43,275 bases of DNA from Acidimicrobiaceae bacterium (GTDB taxonomy: Bacteria > Actinomycetota > Acidimicrobiia > Acidimicrobiales > RAAP-2): positions 1 through 43,275 of the forward strand of contig PKYK01000036.1 of assembly GCA_003133665.1 (NCBI GenBank), given 5' to 3'. Made by a program: the position numbers and the translations under genes. Shown here in pieces: positions 30,920 to 38,578 of this stretch (the first letter of the stretch is position 1; the number at the start of each line of letters is the position of its first letter). The notes beneath the pieces were generated by a model that saw only the letters and a list, made by a program, of their open reading frames with translations, ran no database searches and had not been told where the DNA came from.

Positions 30920-32761
30920 ATGATTGAGCCCACGGAACAAAGTGGACCGCGCCCGGACGAAGACTTTGATTCACGACTCCTCGGCGAAGGCCACCCGGTC
31001 GGATTGCCGACCTTCGAGGCAGCAGTCGGAGCACATCTACACAAGCGCCGTAAGGTCAACAGCCCGTCGCAGTTGCTGACCCTCCAGGAGTTGGTTGGCT
31101 TCAAGGCGAGTCACGGACGTTGGCGAATTGCCAAGGATCTCGTGGGACTGATCCGCCGAGGGCACGGAGGCGAGAGCGACGAGTCCTACTTCGACAAACT
31201 GCGCCGCGAGACGCGGCGAGGTCAGACTGAGTCGTCGACATACGGCTTGGCGAACGTCGCTGGCCACCCGGTCGTGCTCTACGCGATGAACTGGGACTTC
31301 TTCGCCGGTTCGCTCGGCGTCGTGTCGGGCGAGAAGTTCCAGGCCGCTGCCGATCTGGCCATCAGCAAGAAGCTTCCCTTCGTCAGCGTCTACGCCTCGA
31401 GCGGCGTGCGCCAGCACGAGAACTTCGCCGGCCTTACGCAGATGACCCGCATGGTGGAGGCGATACGTCACTACAAGGAGAAGGTCGCCCTGCCCCAAGT
31501 CGCGGTGTTGCTCGGCAACGTCTGGGGGGGCGTGTCAGCCAGCGCCGTGCCCAACGCCGACTTGATCCTCGCCACGTCGGGCACGAATTTCGGCTTCGCG
31601 GGTCCTAACGTCATCGAGGCGTTCGAGGGAACGTCGGTTCCGACGGATTCCCAGAGTGCCGAGGCGAACCTGCTTGACCGCAATATTGACGTCGTTCTCT
31701 CCGACGTCAATGAACTGGTGTGGTATCTCGGCGCAGTTCTCTCGTCAACGACCCCGCCCGACAAGCATCACGAACTCACTCGTGAGACACCGCCGATGAT
31801 ACGAAACGTGACGGTCTCCGATCAGCGGCGCGTCTTCGGTTTCGGCCCCACCGGCGTTTGCGGGCCCCGCTTCGAAGATGAGAAAGGGTCAGTCCTGCTC
31901 CACGCGGCTCCCGCGCGCGCGGCGGAAGCACTCGACGACTCCGATGCCCTGGTCGAGCAGTACCAGGATCTGATGACCGATGCCAACCGCGTCGATCTGG
32001 AATTCATCGTCCGCTACGGCTTCACCGATGCGGTCGCGGTCTACAACTACGTGCAGGAAGACGGCTACAAGAGGTACCCCGCGATAGTTGGCGCCTTCGC
32101 CAAGATCGGGGCGCAGCCGTTCGTGATCGTGGGGACCCAACCCTCGTACCAGCGCTTCGGCGAGACCGTCATCAAGCGGCCCTCCAACCCCGCGCCGGAG
32201 GACTTCGCCTTCATGGAGAGAATGCTGGAGATGGGAGAGCGACTCGGACTGCCGGCGCTCTTCGTGACCGACACCCTGGGGGCAAAACCCACGTTGGAGA
32301 GCGAGCGACGGGGGCAATCGCGGGCGATTGCCCGTTCGATTCTCAAGGGCATCGACTACTCAGAACCGGCGATCTCCCTGGTCGCGGGTGCCTTGGGCAG
32401 CGGAGGGGGGTTGGCCACGACGCCGATGGCCGACCACGTCATCATGCTGGAGAAGGCGATGGCGTACGTCGCCGAACCACGGTCGGCCGCCACCATCCTC
32501 TACAAGACGCCGAACCCGTCACGCGACCAGATCAGGACCACTCTGGCGACCATGCGTTCGACCGCGCACGACCAGCTCGATCTCGGCTTGATCGACGAGG
32601 TGATCCCCGAAGACGCGAACCCCTTCGTCACCGTCGAGCGAGTTCATACTTCGATTCTGAGGGCCTACGTCGAACTGGCCGGACTTTCGGAGAAGCGCCT
32701 GAGGGCGCGGCGTCAGGAGAGGATTCGCGGTCTTCGGGCCTTCGAGATCATTCAAGAGTGA
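30920..32761 (+). CDS. Acyl-CoA carboxyltransferase, fused beta and alpha (AccD-AccA-like)
   Basis: 613 residues from the ATG at 30920. The N-terminal half resembles AccD: MNWDFFAGSLGVVSGEKFQ, then YASSGVRQHENFAGLTQM, a changed form of the AccD ASGGARMQEG loop. The usual zinc-finger is absent. The C-terminal half resembles AccA: GAQPFVIVGTQPSYQRF, AGALGSGGGLATTPMADHV, MLEKAMAYVAEPRSAATILY and DQLDLGLIDEVIPED. This beta-alpha order is that of single-chain carboxyltransferases, which move CO2 from biotin to acetyl-CoA or another acyl-CoA. No biotin carboxylase or BCCP gene is nearby, so it would use partners encoded elsewhere. The altered oxyanion-loop sequence leaves some doubt about substrate or activity. 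Confidence 0.85.
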   Translation: MIEPTEQSGPRPDEDFDSRLLGEGHPVGLPTFEAAVGAHLHKRRKVNSPSQLLTLQELVGFKASHGRWRIAKDLVGLIRRGHGGESDESYFDKLRRETRRGQTESSTYGLANVAGHPVVLYAMNWDFFAGSLGVVSGEKFQAAADLAISKKLPFVSVYASSGVRQHENFAGLTQMTRMVEAIRHYKEKVALPQVAVLLGNVWGGVSASAVPNADLILATSGTNFGFAGPNVIEAFEGTSVPTDSQSAEANLLDRNIDVVLSDVNELVWYLGAVLSSTTPPDKHHELTRETPPMIRNVTVSDQRRVFGFGPTGVCGPRFEDEKGSVLLHAAPARAAEALDDSDALVEQYQDLMTDANRVDLEFIVRYGFTDAVAVYNYVQEDGYKRYPAIVGAFAKIGAQPFVIVGTQPSYQRFGETVIKRPSNPAPEDFAFMERMLEMGERLGLPALFVTDTLGAKPTLESERRGQSRAIARSILKGIDYSEPAISLVAGALGSGGGLATTPMADHVIMLEKAMAYVAEPRSAATILYKTPNPSRDQIRTTLATMRSTAHDQLDLGLIDEVIPEDANPFVTVERVHTSILRAYVELAGLSEKRLRARRQERIRGLRAFEIIQE

Positions 32762-32891
32762 CATCTGTCCGGTCGGATCGTCCACCAACCGTCGCGAGTC
32801 GCTCGGACAGGAACCCCCGTCCACGGTGTTCGGGGCTCCGTCTCGGAATCGACGCCCGGACCGGGGATTGACAATCGAACGCGGAATCGGG

Positions 32892-34064
32892 CTACTGCGA
32901 ACAGCCCCGCGCCACGACGTCGGCGACTCCCATGACAACGTCATCGCGAACGAGCCACATGAAGTCATACCGGTCGACGGTCGGGTCGCAGTGTGGCGGT
33001 ACGAGGTCGAGCCGGTCACCGCGACGAAATGGACCGTCCGGCCCGTTGGTGACGAGCCCGTGTTCGTCGCCGAAGAAGTGGTAGCTCGCCGTCGCCTCGT
33101 GGCCAACGACGAGGGGGGAACCGGCGTCGGTGGCCATAGCCTTCAAACCGGCGTCGACGGTGACGAAACCATCTTGATTCGCCGATATCACCGTGGTCGC
33201 GACCGTGAGGCTCTGGCCGAACCACCCTTCGGGATCGCCGCCGAGGGCGTCGCGGTACTCGCGATCCATGAAGACGTAGCTGCCGGGCTGCAACTCGTTG
33301 AGCAGACCAATCTCCACGTCGAGTGCGGACGTACCGGTGCCGCCTCCGGTTCGCAGGGGAACGTTGTGGCCCCTCGACTCCAACGCGTTGACAACCTCCT
33401 CCAGGCGGCGGGTTGACTCCATCGTCGAGGACCGGCGTTCCTCGCGCCCACGGATATGTTGGAGATGCCCTCCGTACCCCTGCACGCCCCCGAAGTGAAG
33501 GTGAGGATCTTGCTCGATCCGCTCGACCACCTGAAGGGCCTGCGAAGGCCCGACCACACCGGTCCGCGCGAAACCGACATCGACGTCACAGAGCACGCCG
33601 AGTCCGTTCTCGGCTCCTCCGAAAGCGGACGCCAGCTCGTCGACACCTTCGAGATTGTCGACCACCACGATCGGATCGCAGAACCCGGACAGGGCCAGTA
33701 CCCTCTCCGCGGCGACCGCTCCCACCAGCGGCGAGGTGAGCAGCACCGAGATCCGACGCTCGTAGCCATCGGCGATGAGGCGTCGGACAATCATCTCGGC
33801 CTCGGCCAGTTTCGCGCACGAGAGCCCGACGGCTCCCGCGTCCAGCTGACGCCGGGCGACGAAGGCCGATTTGTGCGACTTCACGTGGGGTCGAATCGCG
33901 ATTCGCGATGACGCCGTCAGAGCCGCCATGCGTGCGATGTTGTCGGTGAGCACGTCGAGGTCACAGACGAGGGCCGGCGTTGGGATGAGTCGACGCGAGT
34001 CCGGTTGTCCCAACCGGTCGGTCACGGTCCGAAAGACGGGCCGGTCGCGCGCAGACTCATCCAT
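32892..34064 (-). CDS. DSD1-family PLP enzyme (D-threonine aldolase / D-serine dehydratase-like)
   Basis: 390 residues. The alanine-racemase-like barrel opens with TPALVCDLDVLTDNIARMA, and RPHVKSHKS holds the PLP-binding Lys. LLTSPLVGAVAA, DVDVGFARTGV and RTGGGTGTS bind the cofactor phosphate. The C-terminal domain carries the metal site with VPPHCDPTVDRYD, where His and Cys bind the divalent metal of this family. Members cleave D-threonine or 3-hydroxy-D-aspartate to glycine plus an aldehyde or glyoxylate, or dehydrate D-serine. Neighbours give no hint to the substrate. It is transcribed alone, with a 130-base gap to the carboxyltransferase. Confidence 0.88.
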   Translation of the reverse strand: MDESARDRPVFRTVTDRLGQPDSRRLIPTPALVCDLDVLTDNIARMAALTASSRIAIRPHVKSHKSAFVARRQLDAGAVGLSCAKLAEAEMIVRRLIADGYERRISVLLTSPLVGAVAAERVLALSGFCDPIVVVDNLEGVDELASAFGGAENGLGVLCDVDVGFARTGVVGPSQALQVVERIEQDPHLHFGGVQGYGGHLQHIRGREERRSSTMESTRRLEEVVNALESRGHNVPLRTGGGTGTSALDVEIGLLNELQPGSYVFMDREYRDALGGDPEGWFGQSLTVATTVISANQDGFVTVDAGLKAMATDAGSPLVVGHEATASYHFFGDEHGLVTNGPDGPFRRGDRLDLVPPHCDPTVDRYDFMWLVRDDVVMGVADVVARGCSQ

Positions 34065-34101
34065 GGGTCATTCAACCGGCTGATTCGACGATGCGCCGGG
34101 G

Positions 34102-34425
34102 CTAGGAGAGTGGTTCGGCGACCACGGCGGTGCCGTAGGCCAGGATCTCTTGAAACGTGCCGGCCAGTTCGTTCGAGTCGTAGCGCATCGCCACCACCGC
34201 AGTGGCGCCGACGGCCTCAGCCGCTTCGCCCAGACGTACGAGGGCCTCCTGGCGTGTCTCTTGGAGCTGCTTCGTGAGGCCCCGAAGTTCGCCTCCGCCG
34301 AGGGCCTTCAATGTGGCACCAATCTGGGCTCCCACGTTGCGAGTGCGCACGGTCAGCCCGTTGACTTCGCCGATCACCCGAGTGATCTTGTAACCGGGTA
34401 GGTCATTCATCGTCACAACCAGCAT
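34102..34425 (-). CDS. YbjQ/UPF0145 family protein (heavy-metal-binding-domain type)
   Basis: 107 residues, the usual size. LPGYKITRVIGEVNGLTVRT starts the fold, and EALVRLGEAAEAVGATAVVAMRYD followed by YGTAVVAEPL closes it, as in YbjQ. These small proteins form pentamers; a metal-binding role has been proposed but is not firmly shown. AGGAG lies 5 bases before the ATG, and TAGAGT further up is a likely -10 box. No link to its neighbours is evident. Confidence 0.9.
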   Translation of the reverse strand: MLVVTMNDLPGYKITRVIGEVNGLTVRTRNVGAQIGATLKALGGGELRGLTKQLQETRQEALVRLGEAAEAVGATAVVAMRYDSNELAGTFQEILAYGTAVVAEPLS

Positions 34426-34453
34426 GGGGCACTCCTTGATCGCTCAAAGGCCA

Positions 34454-34459
34454 ACTCTA
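34454..34459 (-). promoter_or_regulatory. -10 box TAGAGT for the YbjQ-family gene
   Basis: Read on the minus strand, 28 bases before the ATG, allowing a leader of about 20 bases that holds the Shine-Dalgarno site. Confidence 0.35.
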
Positions 34460-34543
34460 AGCGATGGTCACTCACGTCTCGCTGGCCCCTCGGTCGACCA
34501 ATTGACACCGATGAGACGGGCGCGACGGGCGATGGGGCGAGCC

Positions 34544-35134
34544 CTACCTCTTGCGACAGACGAGCTCGCCCTTGCCGATTGGAACAATCAGCGCGTCGAC
34601 CCGGGGATCGAAAAGGGCGACGTCGAGCATGGGCTGGAGGGTCGCTTGATGGTCGATGGCGTTGTCGGCGACGAGCAGGCCCCCCGCCACGAGCTTGGGG
34701 ACGACGGCCTCGTAGCACGAGAGGTAGATCTCCTTTTCCGCGTCGAGGAAGCAGAAGCTGACGTCGTCGAGATCGCCCACGTAGTCGAGGAAGTCTCCCT
34801 CGACACGTCTCACGACATCGCCCACTCCGGCAGCGGCAATGGTCTCGGTGGCGATGGCCGACTTCGAGGCCATGATTTCGAACGTGGTGATGGTGTGGTT
34901 GCGCTCGCGACACGCCAGGGCGAGCCATAACGTCGAATAGGCGGCACTGGTGCCGATCTCGATCCAATCGCCCTCCGGCGCCGACGCGGCCAAGAGAGCG
35001 ATGAACTTGCCGGTATCGGGCGGTATCTGGCGGAGTCGATCAAGTCGCGGCGTCCCGTCGTTGCGGTCGAGAGCGTCACGCTGTTCCAACTCTCGCATTC
35101 TCAAGAGGATTGGCGCTGGAATGTCGAGGAACAT
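34544..35134 (-). CDS. Class I SAM-dependent O-methyltransferase (family 3)
   Basis: 196 residues from the ATG at 35134, chosen because AGAAGG is 4 bases upstream; ATG 35152 is also possible. [12 protein letters not shown] and [18 protein letters not shown] form SAM motif I, TITTFEIM holds the ribose-binding acid, and [16 protein letters not shown] and LLVADNAID carry the metal and catalytic acids seen in caffeoyl-CoA-type O-methyltransferases. It should methylate a hydroxyl, often a catechol, using SAM in the cytoplasm. Substrate unknown. Confidence 0.88.
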   Translation of the reverse strand: MFLDIPAPILLRMRELEQRDALDRNDGTPRLDRLRQIPPDTGKFIALLAASAPEGDWIEIGTSAAYSTLWLALACRERNHTITTFEIMASKSAIATETIAAAGVGDVVRRVEGDFLDYVGDLDDVSFCFLDAEKEIYLSCYEAVVPKLVAGGLLVADNAIDHQATLQPMLDVALFDPRVDALIVPIGKGELVCRKR

Positions 35135-35303
35135 GGCACCTTCTTTCTGCATGGGCCGGAGAGTCAAGCATCGGTCTATCACCGGAGAACCGAGCTAGAG
35201 AGCCGCGTCTGAACCAGTGACGTGCCGTTGCGAAGGAAGATCGACGTGCGTGTTGGACTCTTCAGGAACACTGCCGAGCGCTCTTTGACGCCGATGGGCG
35301 GTC

Positions 35304-35930
35304 TCAGGGTCGGTTGCTGAGGATCTGGACGCCATCGCCGGACAGGTCCGACAGTGCCCCCCTGCGTCCGGTCATCGCCAGCACCAGTGAGATCATGGGA
35401 CCGGCGACTTCCGGCCCGTCGCCGTGCACCCAATGCATATCGGTCGCCCGGAGTCGCAGTCGGGTGATGCGCCGTTTGCCCCCGATGAGGAGATTCGAGT
35501 TCTTCCAACTGTTGGCCACTGCGATCAACGCCGCTTCGGGTGACTGATGCGTCAAGCCCAACGGTCGTCGAATGTCCTCGCCGTGCACCACGATCTCACC
35601 CAACATCGCCATAACGGGGGCGGGCGGGTGGTTGGTCGTCGTCGTTCGGATCGACAGTCGGCGAACCAGTTCACTGGGGCCGATCGAAGCGAGCCGCCTG
35701 GCGGCCCGTTGCGCGAAGACGTCGAATCTGAAACCAGCTTGGGCCATCTCCTTGAAGAAGTTTGCGGGCGTCTGTTCGGCGGCCGCGAGCACGTGACCGG
35801 CGACGACTTGAACGGACCAGCCTTCACACCACGAAGAGGTAGTCCACTGCTCAGGCGTCAGAGTGGCCCAGGTCTGGGCCATTTCGACTCGTTCGGCGTG
35901 GATGTACTTCCAGATCTCTTCGGATTTCAT
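35304..35930 (-). CDS. Maleylpyruvate isomerase / DinB-like (MDMPI) family protein
   Basis: 208 residues from the ATG at 35930 (MKSEEIWKYI). The four-helix MDMPI/DinB-2 fold is marked by VEMAQTWATLTPEQWTTSSW, CEGWSVQVVAGHVLAA (first His) and EIVVHGEDIRRPLG (second His, Glu, Asp), which together make the metal site. Such proteins are mostly mycothiol-dependent transferases or isomerases in actinobacteria. This fits an actinobacterial host but does not name a substrate. The frame is open to 36002, but the extra residues look non-coding. Confidence 0.85.
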   Translation of the reverse strand: MKSEEIWKYIHAERVEMAQTWATLTPEQWTTSSWCEGWSVQVVAGHVLAAAEQTPANFFKEMAQAGFRFDVFAQRAARRLASIGPSELVRRLSIRTTTTNHPPAPVMAMLGEIVVHGEDIRRPLGLTHQSPEAALIAVANSWKNSNLLIGGKRRITRLRLRATDMHWVHGDGPEVAGPMISLVLAMTGRRGALSDLSGDGVQILSNRP

Positions 35931-36130
35931 GTCAGTTCGCCCCGTCTCGGTCGCCAATCTGGGTAACTGTAGCCTCAGTTGCCGATTCGTGACCCCGACC
36001 ATGGAATGTCGCGAGGCAGAGCCGACATGGTCAACTACCCCATGGGCCGTCGAGTTCCTCCTACGGGCTCGCCGGTGACCGCTGCTCCGTCACGACCGCA
36101 CGTTTGCCCAGGCGCGTGAACGAAGCGGTA

Positions 36131-36136
36131 TAGGTT
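36131..36136 (+). promoter_or_regulatory. -10 box TAGGTT in leaderless position before an ATC codon
   Basis: TAGGTT is followed by six bases and then ATC at 36143. The spacing matches the leaderless ATG starts at 13971 and 18414. A stop codon (TAG, within this box) closes the frame just upstream, so the gene cannot begin earlier. Confidence 0.5.
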
Positions 36137-36142
36137 GGGGCC

Positions 36143-37198
36143 ATCAACAGAGAGAAGCGGCCTCGCCGAATCCGGTCGACCGTCAGTCGTGCTGCTGCGG
36201 TAATCGTCGCGGGATTGGGCCTCTACATCGTCCTTCCCGCACTCACACACGTCATCTCGGCGTGGCCGCGCCTCTCTTCGCTGGCCCCGTGGTGGCTGCT
36301 GGTGATGATGGTGGCCGAGGTCGCCAGTTTCTTCTGCTCGATGTCGCTCCTGCGGCTCGTCGTGCGAAACGGCTCCTGGTTCGCCGTCATCACGGCGGGC
36401 CTCGCCGGCAACGCCGTCACCAACGTGCTGCCCGGGGGCGACGCCGCCGGAGCGAGCGTTCAATTCCGGATGCTCGCGACGACGGGTGTCGATCCGGACC
36501 AAGCCGCGGGCGGATTGGCGGCGGCCTCGGTGCTGGGGCTGGCCGGCCTGTTCCTGCTGCCAGTCTTCGCCCTGCCGGCGATAGTCGGCGGTGTCGCGGT
36601 GAGCGCCGGACTGGAGCACGCGGCGGAGCTGGGCATCGGCGGGTTCGTGCTGATCGTGGCGTTCGGGGCCGTGGTCCTCACCACCGATCGCACACTTCTC
36701 AATCTGGGAGCGGCGCTGCAGTGGTTGCTCAACAAGATTCCGTTGCGCCACGGGCGAACGGTTGACCTGCCGTCGCGACTCCTCGCCCAGCGCGACATCG
36801 TCCGCACCGACCTGGGCAGGAACTGGTGGAAAGCGGTGCTGCTGATCGCCGGTCGGGTGGGCCTCGACTACGTCAGCCTGCTCTCGGCCCTAAGGGCGAC
36901 CGGTGCCCGGCCAAACCCGTCACTGGTCTTGTTGGCGTACGCGGCGACGGCCGTGATCGCGCTCGTCCCCATCACGCCCGGTGGTCTCGGCATCGTGGAA
37001 GCGAGCCTGACGGGACTGCTCGTGTTGGCCGGCGTGCCCGGTTCCAGCGCGGTCGTGGCCACACTCGCCTACCGGCTCGGCGCGTATTGGCTGCCGATCT
37101 TTGGCGGCGGGTTCTGTTACGTCCTCTTTCGGCGGCGCTACGGTCCCATGCGCAGCACCGGCGGACCATCGTCGAGTCCCGGCGGCCCGCCGAAGTAG
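36143..37198 (+). CDS. YbhN/UPF0104 (lysylphosphatidylglycerol synthase TM-type) membrane protein
   Basis: About 351 residues if it begins at the ATC at 36143. The first standard start in frame is the TTG at 36215, which would cut into the first membrane span. The ATC start gives a basic N-terminus (INREKRPRRIRSTVSRAA) and then a span (AVIVAGLGLYIVLP), typical for the family. Seen later: SLLRLVVRNGSWFAVITAGL, TNVLPGGDAAGASVQ, and VPITPGGLGIVEASLTGLL, the UPF0104 signature. Eight or so spans are likely. The family consists of integral membrane proteins related to the flippase part of MprF, possibly moving lipids. There is no synthase domain. The C-terminus is Gly/Pro/Ser-rich. Confidence 0.85.
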   Translation: MNREKRPRRIRSTVSRAAAVIVAGLGLYIVLPALTHVISAWPRLSSLAPWWLLVMMVAEVASFFCSMSLLRLVVRNGSWFAVITAGLAGNAVTNVLPGGDAAGASVQFRMLATTGVDPDQAAGGLAAASVLGLAGLFLLPVFALPAIVGGVAVSAGLEHAAELGIGGFVLIVAFGAVVLTTDRTLLNLGAALQWLLNKIPLRHGRTVDLPSRLLAQRDIVRTDLGRNWWKAVLLIAGRVGLDYVSLLSALRATGARPNPSLVLLAYAATAVIALVPITPGGLGIVEASLTGLLVLAGVPGSSAVVATLAYRLGAYWLPIFGGGFCYVLFRRRYGPMRSTGGPSSSPGGPPK

Positions 37199-37260
37199 AG
37201 GGGCGCAGTTCTTCGCACGTTGAGTGCGTCGAACGACTCAATCCCTTTGGGAACGGGGGC

Positions 37261-37266
37261 TAGCGT
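37261..37266 (+). promoter_or_regulatory. -10 box TAGCGT for the AI-2E family gene
   Basis: TAGCGT lies 39 bases before the ATG at 37306; AGAGGGGG at 37288-37295 is the ribosome-binding site. Confidence 0.4.
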
Positions 37267-37305
37267 GACTCGGAGAGGTTCCAAGCCAGAGGGGGTTTGA
37301 CGACG

Positions 37306-38490
37306 ATGTCAGACCAGATTGAGCAAGGTGAAGAGTTCGTCGATTCGCGGCGGGCCAGGATTCTCAAGCGCGCGGACGCCAGCAACGTCCCGTTGAGGAC
37401 GATCTTCGTGACGGTGGGAACCGTGGCCGCCGTGTACGTGCTCGGGATGCTCCTCTACCGATTGCGTTACTTGCTCATGCTGGTGCTCGTTGGCGCGTTC
37501 GTCGCGCTCATCCTCAATCCAGTAGTAGCGATGCTCCAACGCTGGAAGCTGCCCAGAAGGGGATTCGCGGTCGCGGTGGTGGCCCTCTGGTCGGTGGTCG
37601 TGTTCGTCACGCTCGCTGTCGCGTTCGGTTATCCACTGGTGAACTCGTTGACGCACCTCGCCAACGCCCTCCCTTCCTACGTGAGGAAGGCCGAAGCGGG
37701 GAAGGGCTGGATCGGACACGTCCTTCGCCGATACCACATCGAGGCGTGGGTGAGCCAGAACTCGACCAAACTGATCTCCCTGGCTCAGGGACTCAGCAAA
37801 CCGGCGCTGGCCCTCGGCAGAGGAGCCGTCTCGGTGCTGTTGGCCCTGCTCACGACATTCGCGTTCGTCGTCCTCGTCCTCTTGGAGGCGCCCAAGATTC
37901 GAACGTTTCTCTTGTCGATCTTGTCGCCCGAGCGTGCCGCCAGGCTCTCGAAGGTCAGCGCGCTGGTGAGTCGCTCGGCCGCCGGCTACGTCCTCGGCAA
38001 CCTCCTGACGTCGCTCGCCGCCGGGGTGGTGGTCTTCGTGACCTTGGCCGCTCTGTCGGTCCCGTTCGCCTTCCTCTTCGCGCTCTGGGTGGCACTGGTG
38101 GACTTCCTGCCAACAATCGGCGGCGCCATTGCGGGGATTCCGACAGTCCTCTTCGCGCTCGGCCACTCCCTCAGCGCCGGCGTCATCACGGCAGTCGTCT
38201 TCTTGGCGTACACCCAGATCGAGAACCACGTGCTGAATCCGGTCGTCATGAGCCGGACGGTCAAGCTCAACCCGCTCACCGTCTTTAGCGCGGTGCTGGT
38301 CGGTGCGGAGGTCGGCGCCTGGGTCGGCGGTCTGTTCGGGGGTTTCGTGGGAGTCCTCTTGGCCGTGCCCGCCGCCGCCACCGTTCAAGTCGTCCTGAAG
38401 GAGTACTGGACGACGACGAGGCCCTCACCCGGGCGGGCCCCGTTGGCTGAGGCGAACGGCGTCGAGGGCTCGCTGGCGCCGGGCGACTGA
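37306..38490 (+). CDS. AI-2E family transporter (PerM-type membrane protein)
   Basis: 394 residues from the ATG at 37306; the TTG at 37297 is rejected because of the ribosome-binding site spacing. Predicted spans include TIFVTVGTVAAVYVLGMLL, LLMLVLVGAFVALILNP, FAVAVVALWSVVVFVTLAVA and later pairs. The family marks LRYLLMLVLVGAFVALILNPVV near the start, VDFLPTIGGAIAGIPTVL and QIENHVLNPVVMSRTVKLNP are clear. Relatives include E. coli TqsA, which exports the signal AI-2, and Na+/H+ antiporters, so the substrate is not certain. It ends 88 bases from the convergent P-type ATPase gene. Confidence 0.92.
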   Translation: MSDQIEQGEEFVDSRRARILKRADASNVPLRTIFVTVGTVAAVYVLGMLLYRLRYLLMLVLVGAFVALILNPVVAMLQRWKLPRRGFAVAVVALWSVVVFVTLAVAFGYPLVNSLTHLANALPSYVRKAEAGKGWIGHVLRRYHIEAWVSQNSTKLISLAQGLSKPALALGRGAVSVLLALLTTFAFVVLVLLEAPKIRTFLLSILSPERAARLSKVSALVSRSAAGYVLGNLLTSLAAGVVVFVTLAALSVPFAFLFALWVALVDFLPTIGGAIAGIPTVLFALGHSLSAGVITAVVFLAYTQIENHVLNPVVMSRTVKLNPLTVFSAVLVGAEVGAWVGGLFGGFVGVLLAVPAAATVQVVLKEYWTTTRPSPGRAPLAEANGVEGSLAPGD

Positions 38491-38578
38491 ATTCATCAGG
38501 TCGAGCCAGGGGCGTTCCAGTGATCGCCTTGCGTCGATCAGGAAGGGCCGGCGACGAGAGACTCGTGAGGGCCCGCCA

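Noticed and set aside
36035..36751. Minus-strand frame of 238 codons opposite the YbhN-type gene
   Set aside because: Rich in Arg, Gln and His, typical of the shadow strand of a GC-rich membrane-protein gene; no domain or ribosome-binding site.
37309..38388. Minus-strand frame of 359 codons opposite the AI-2E family gene
   Set aside because: Shadow of a membrane-protein gene; composition is Glu/His/Arg-rich and has no recognisable domain.
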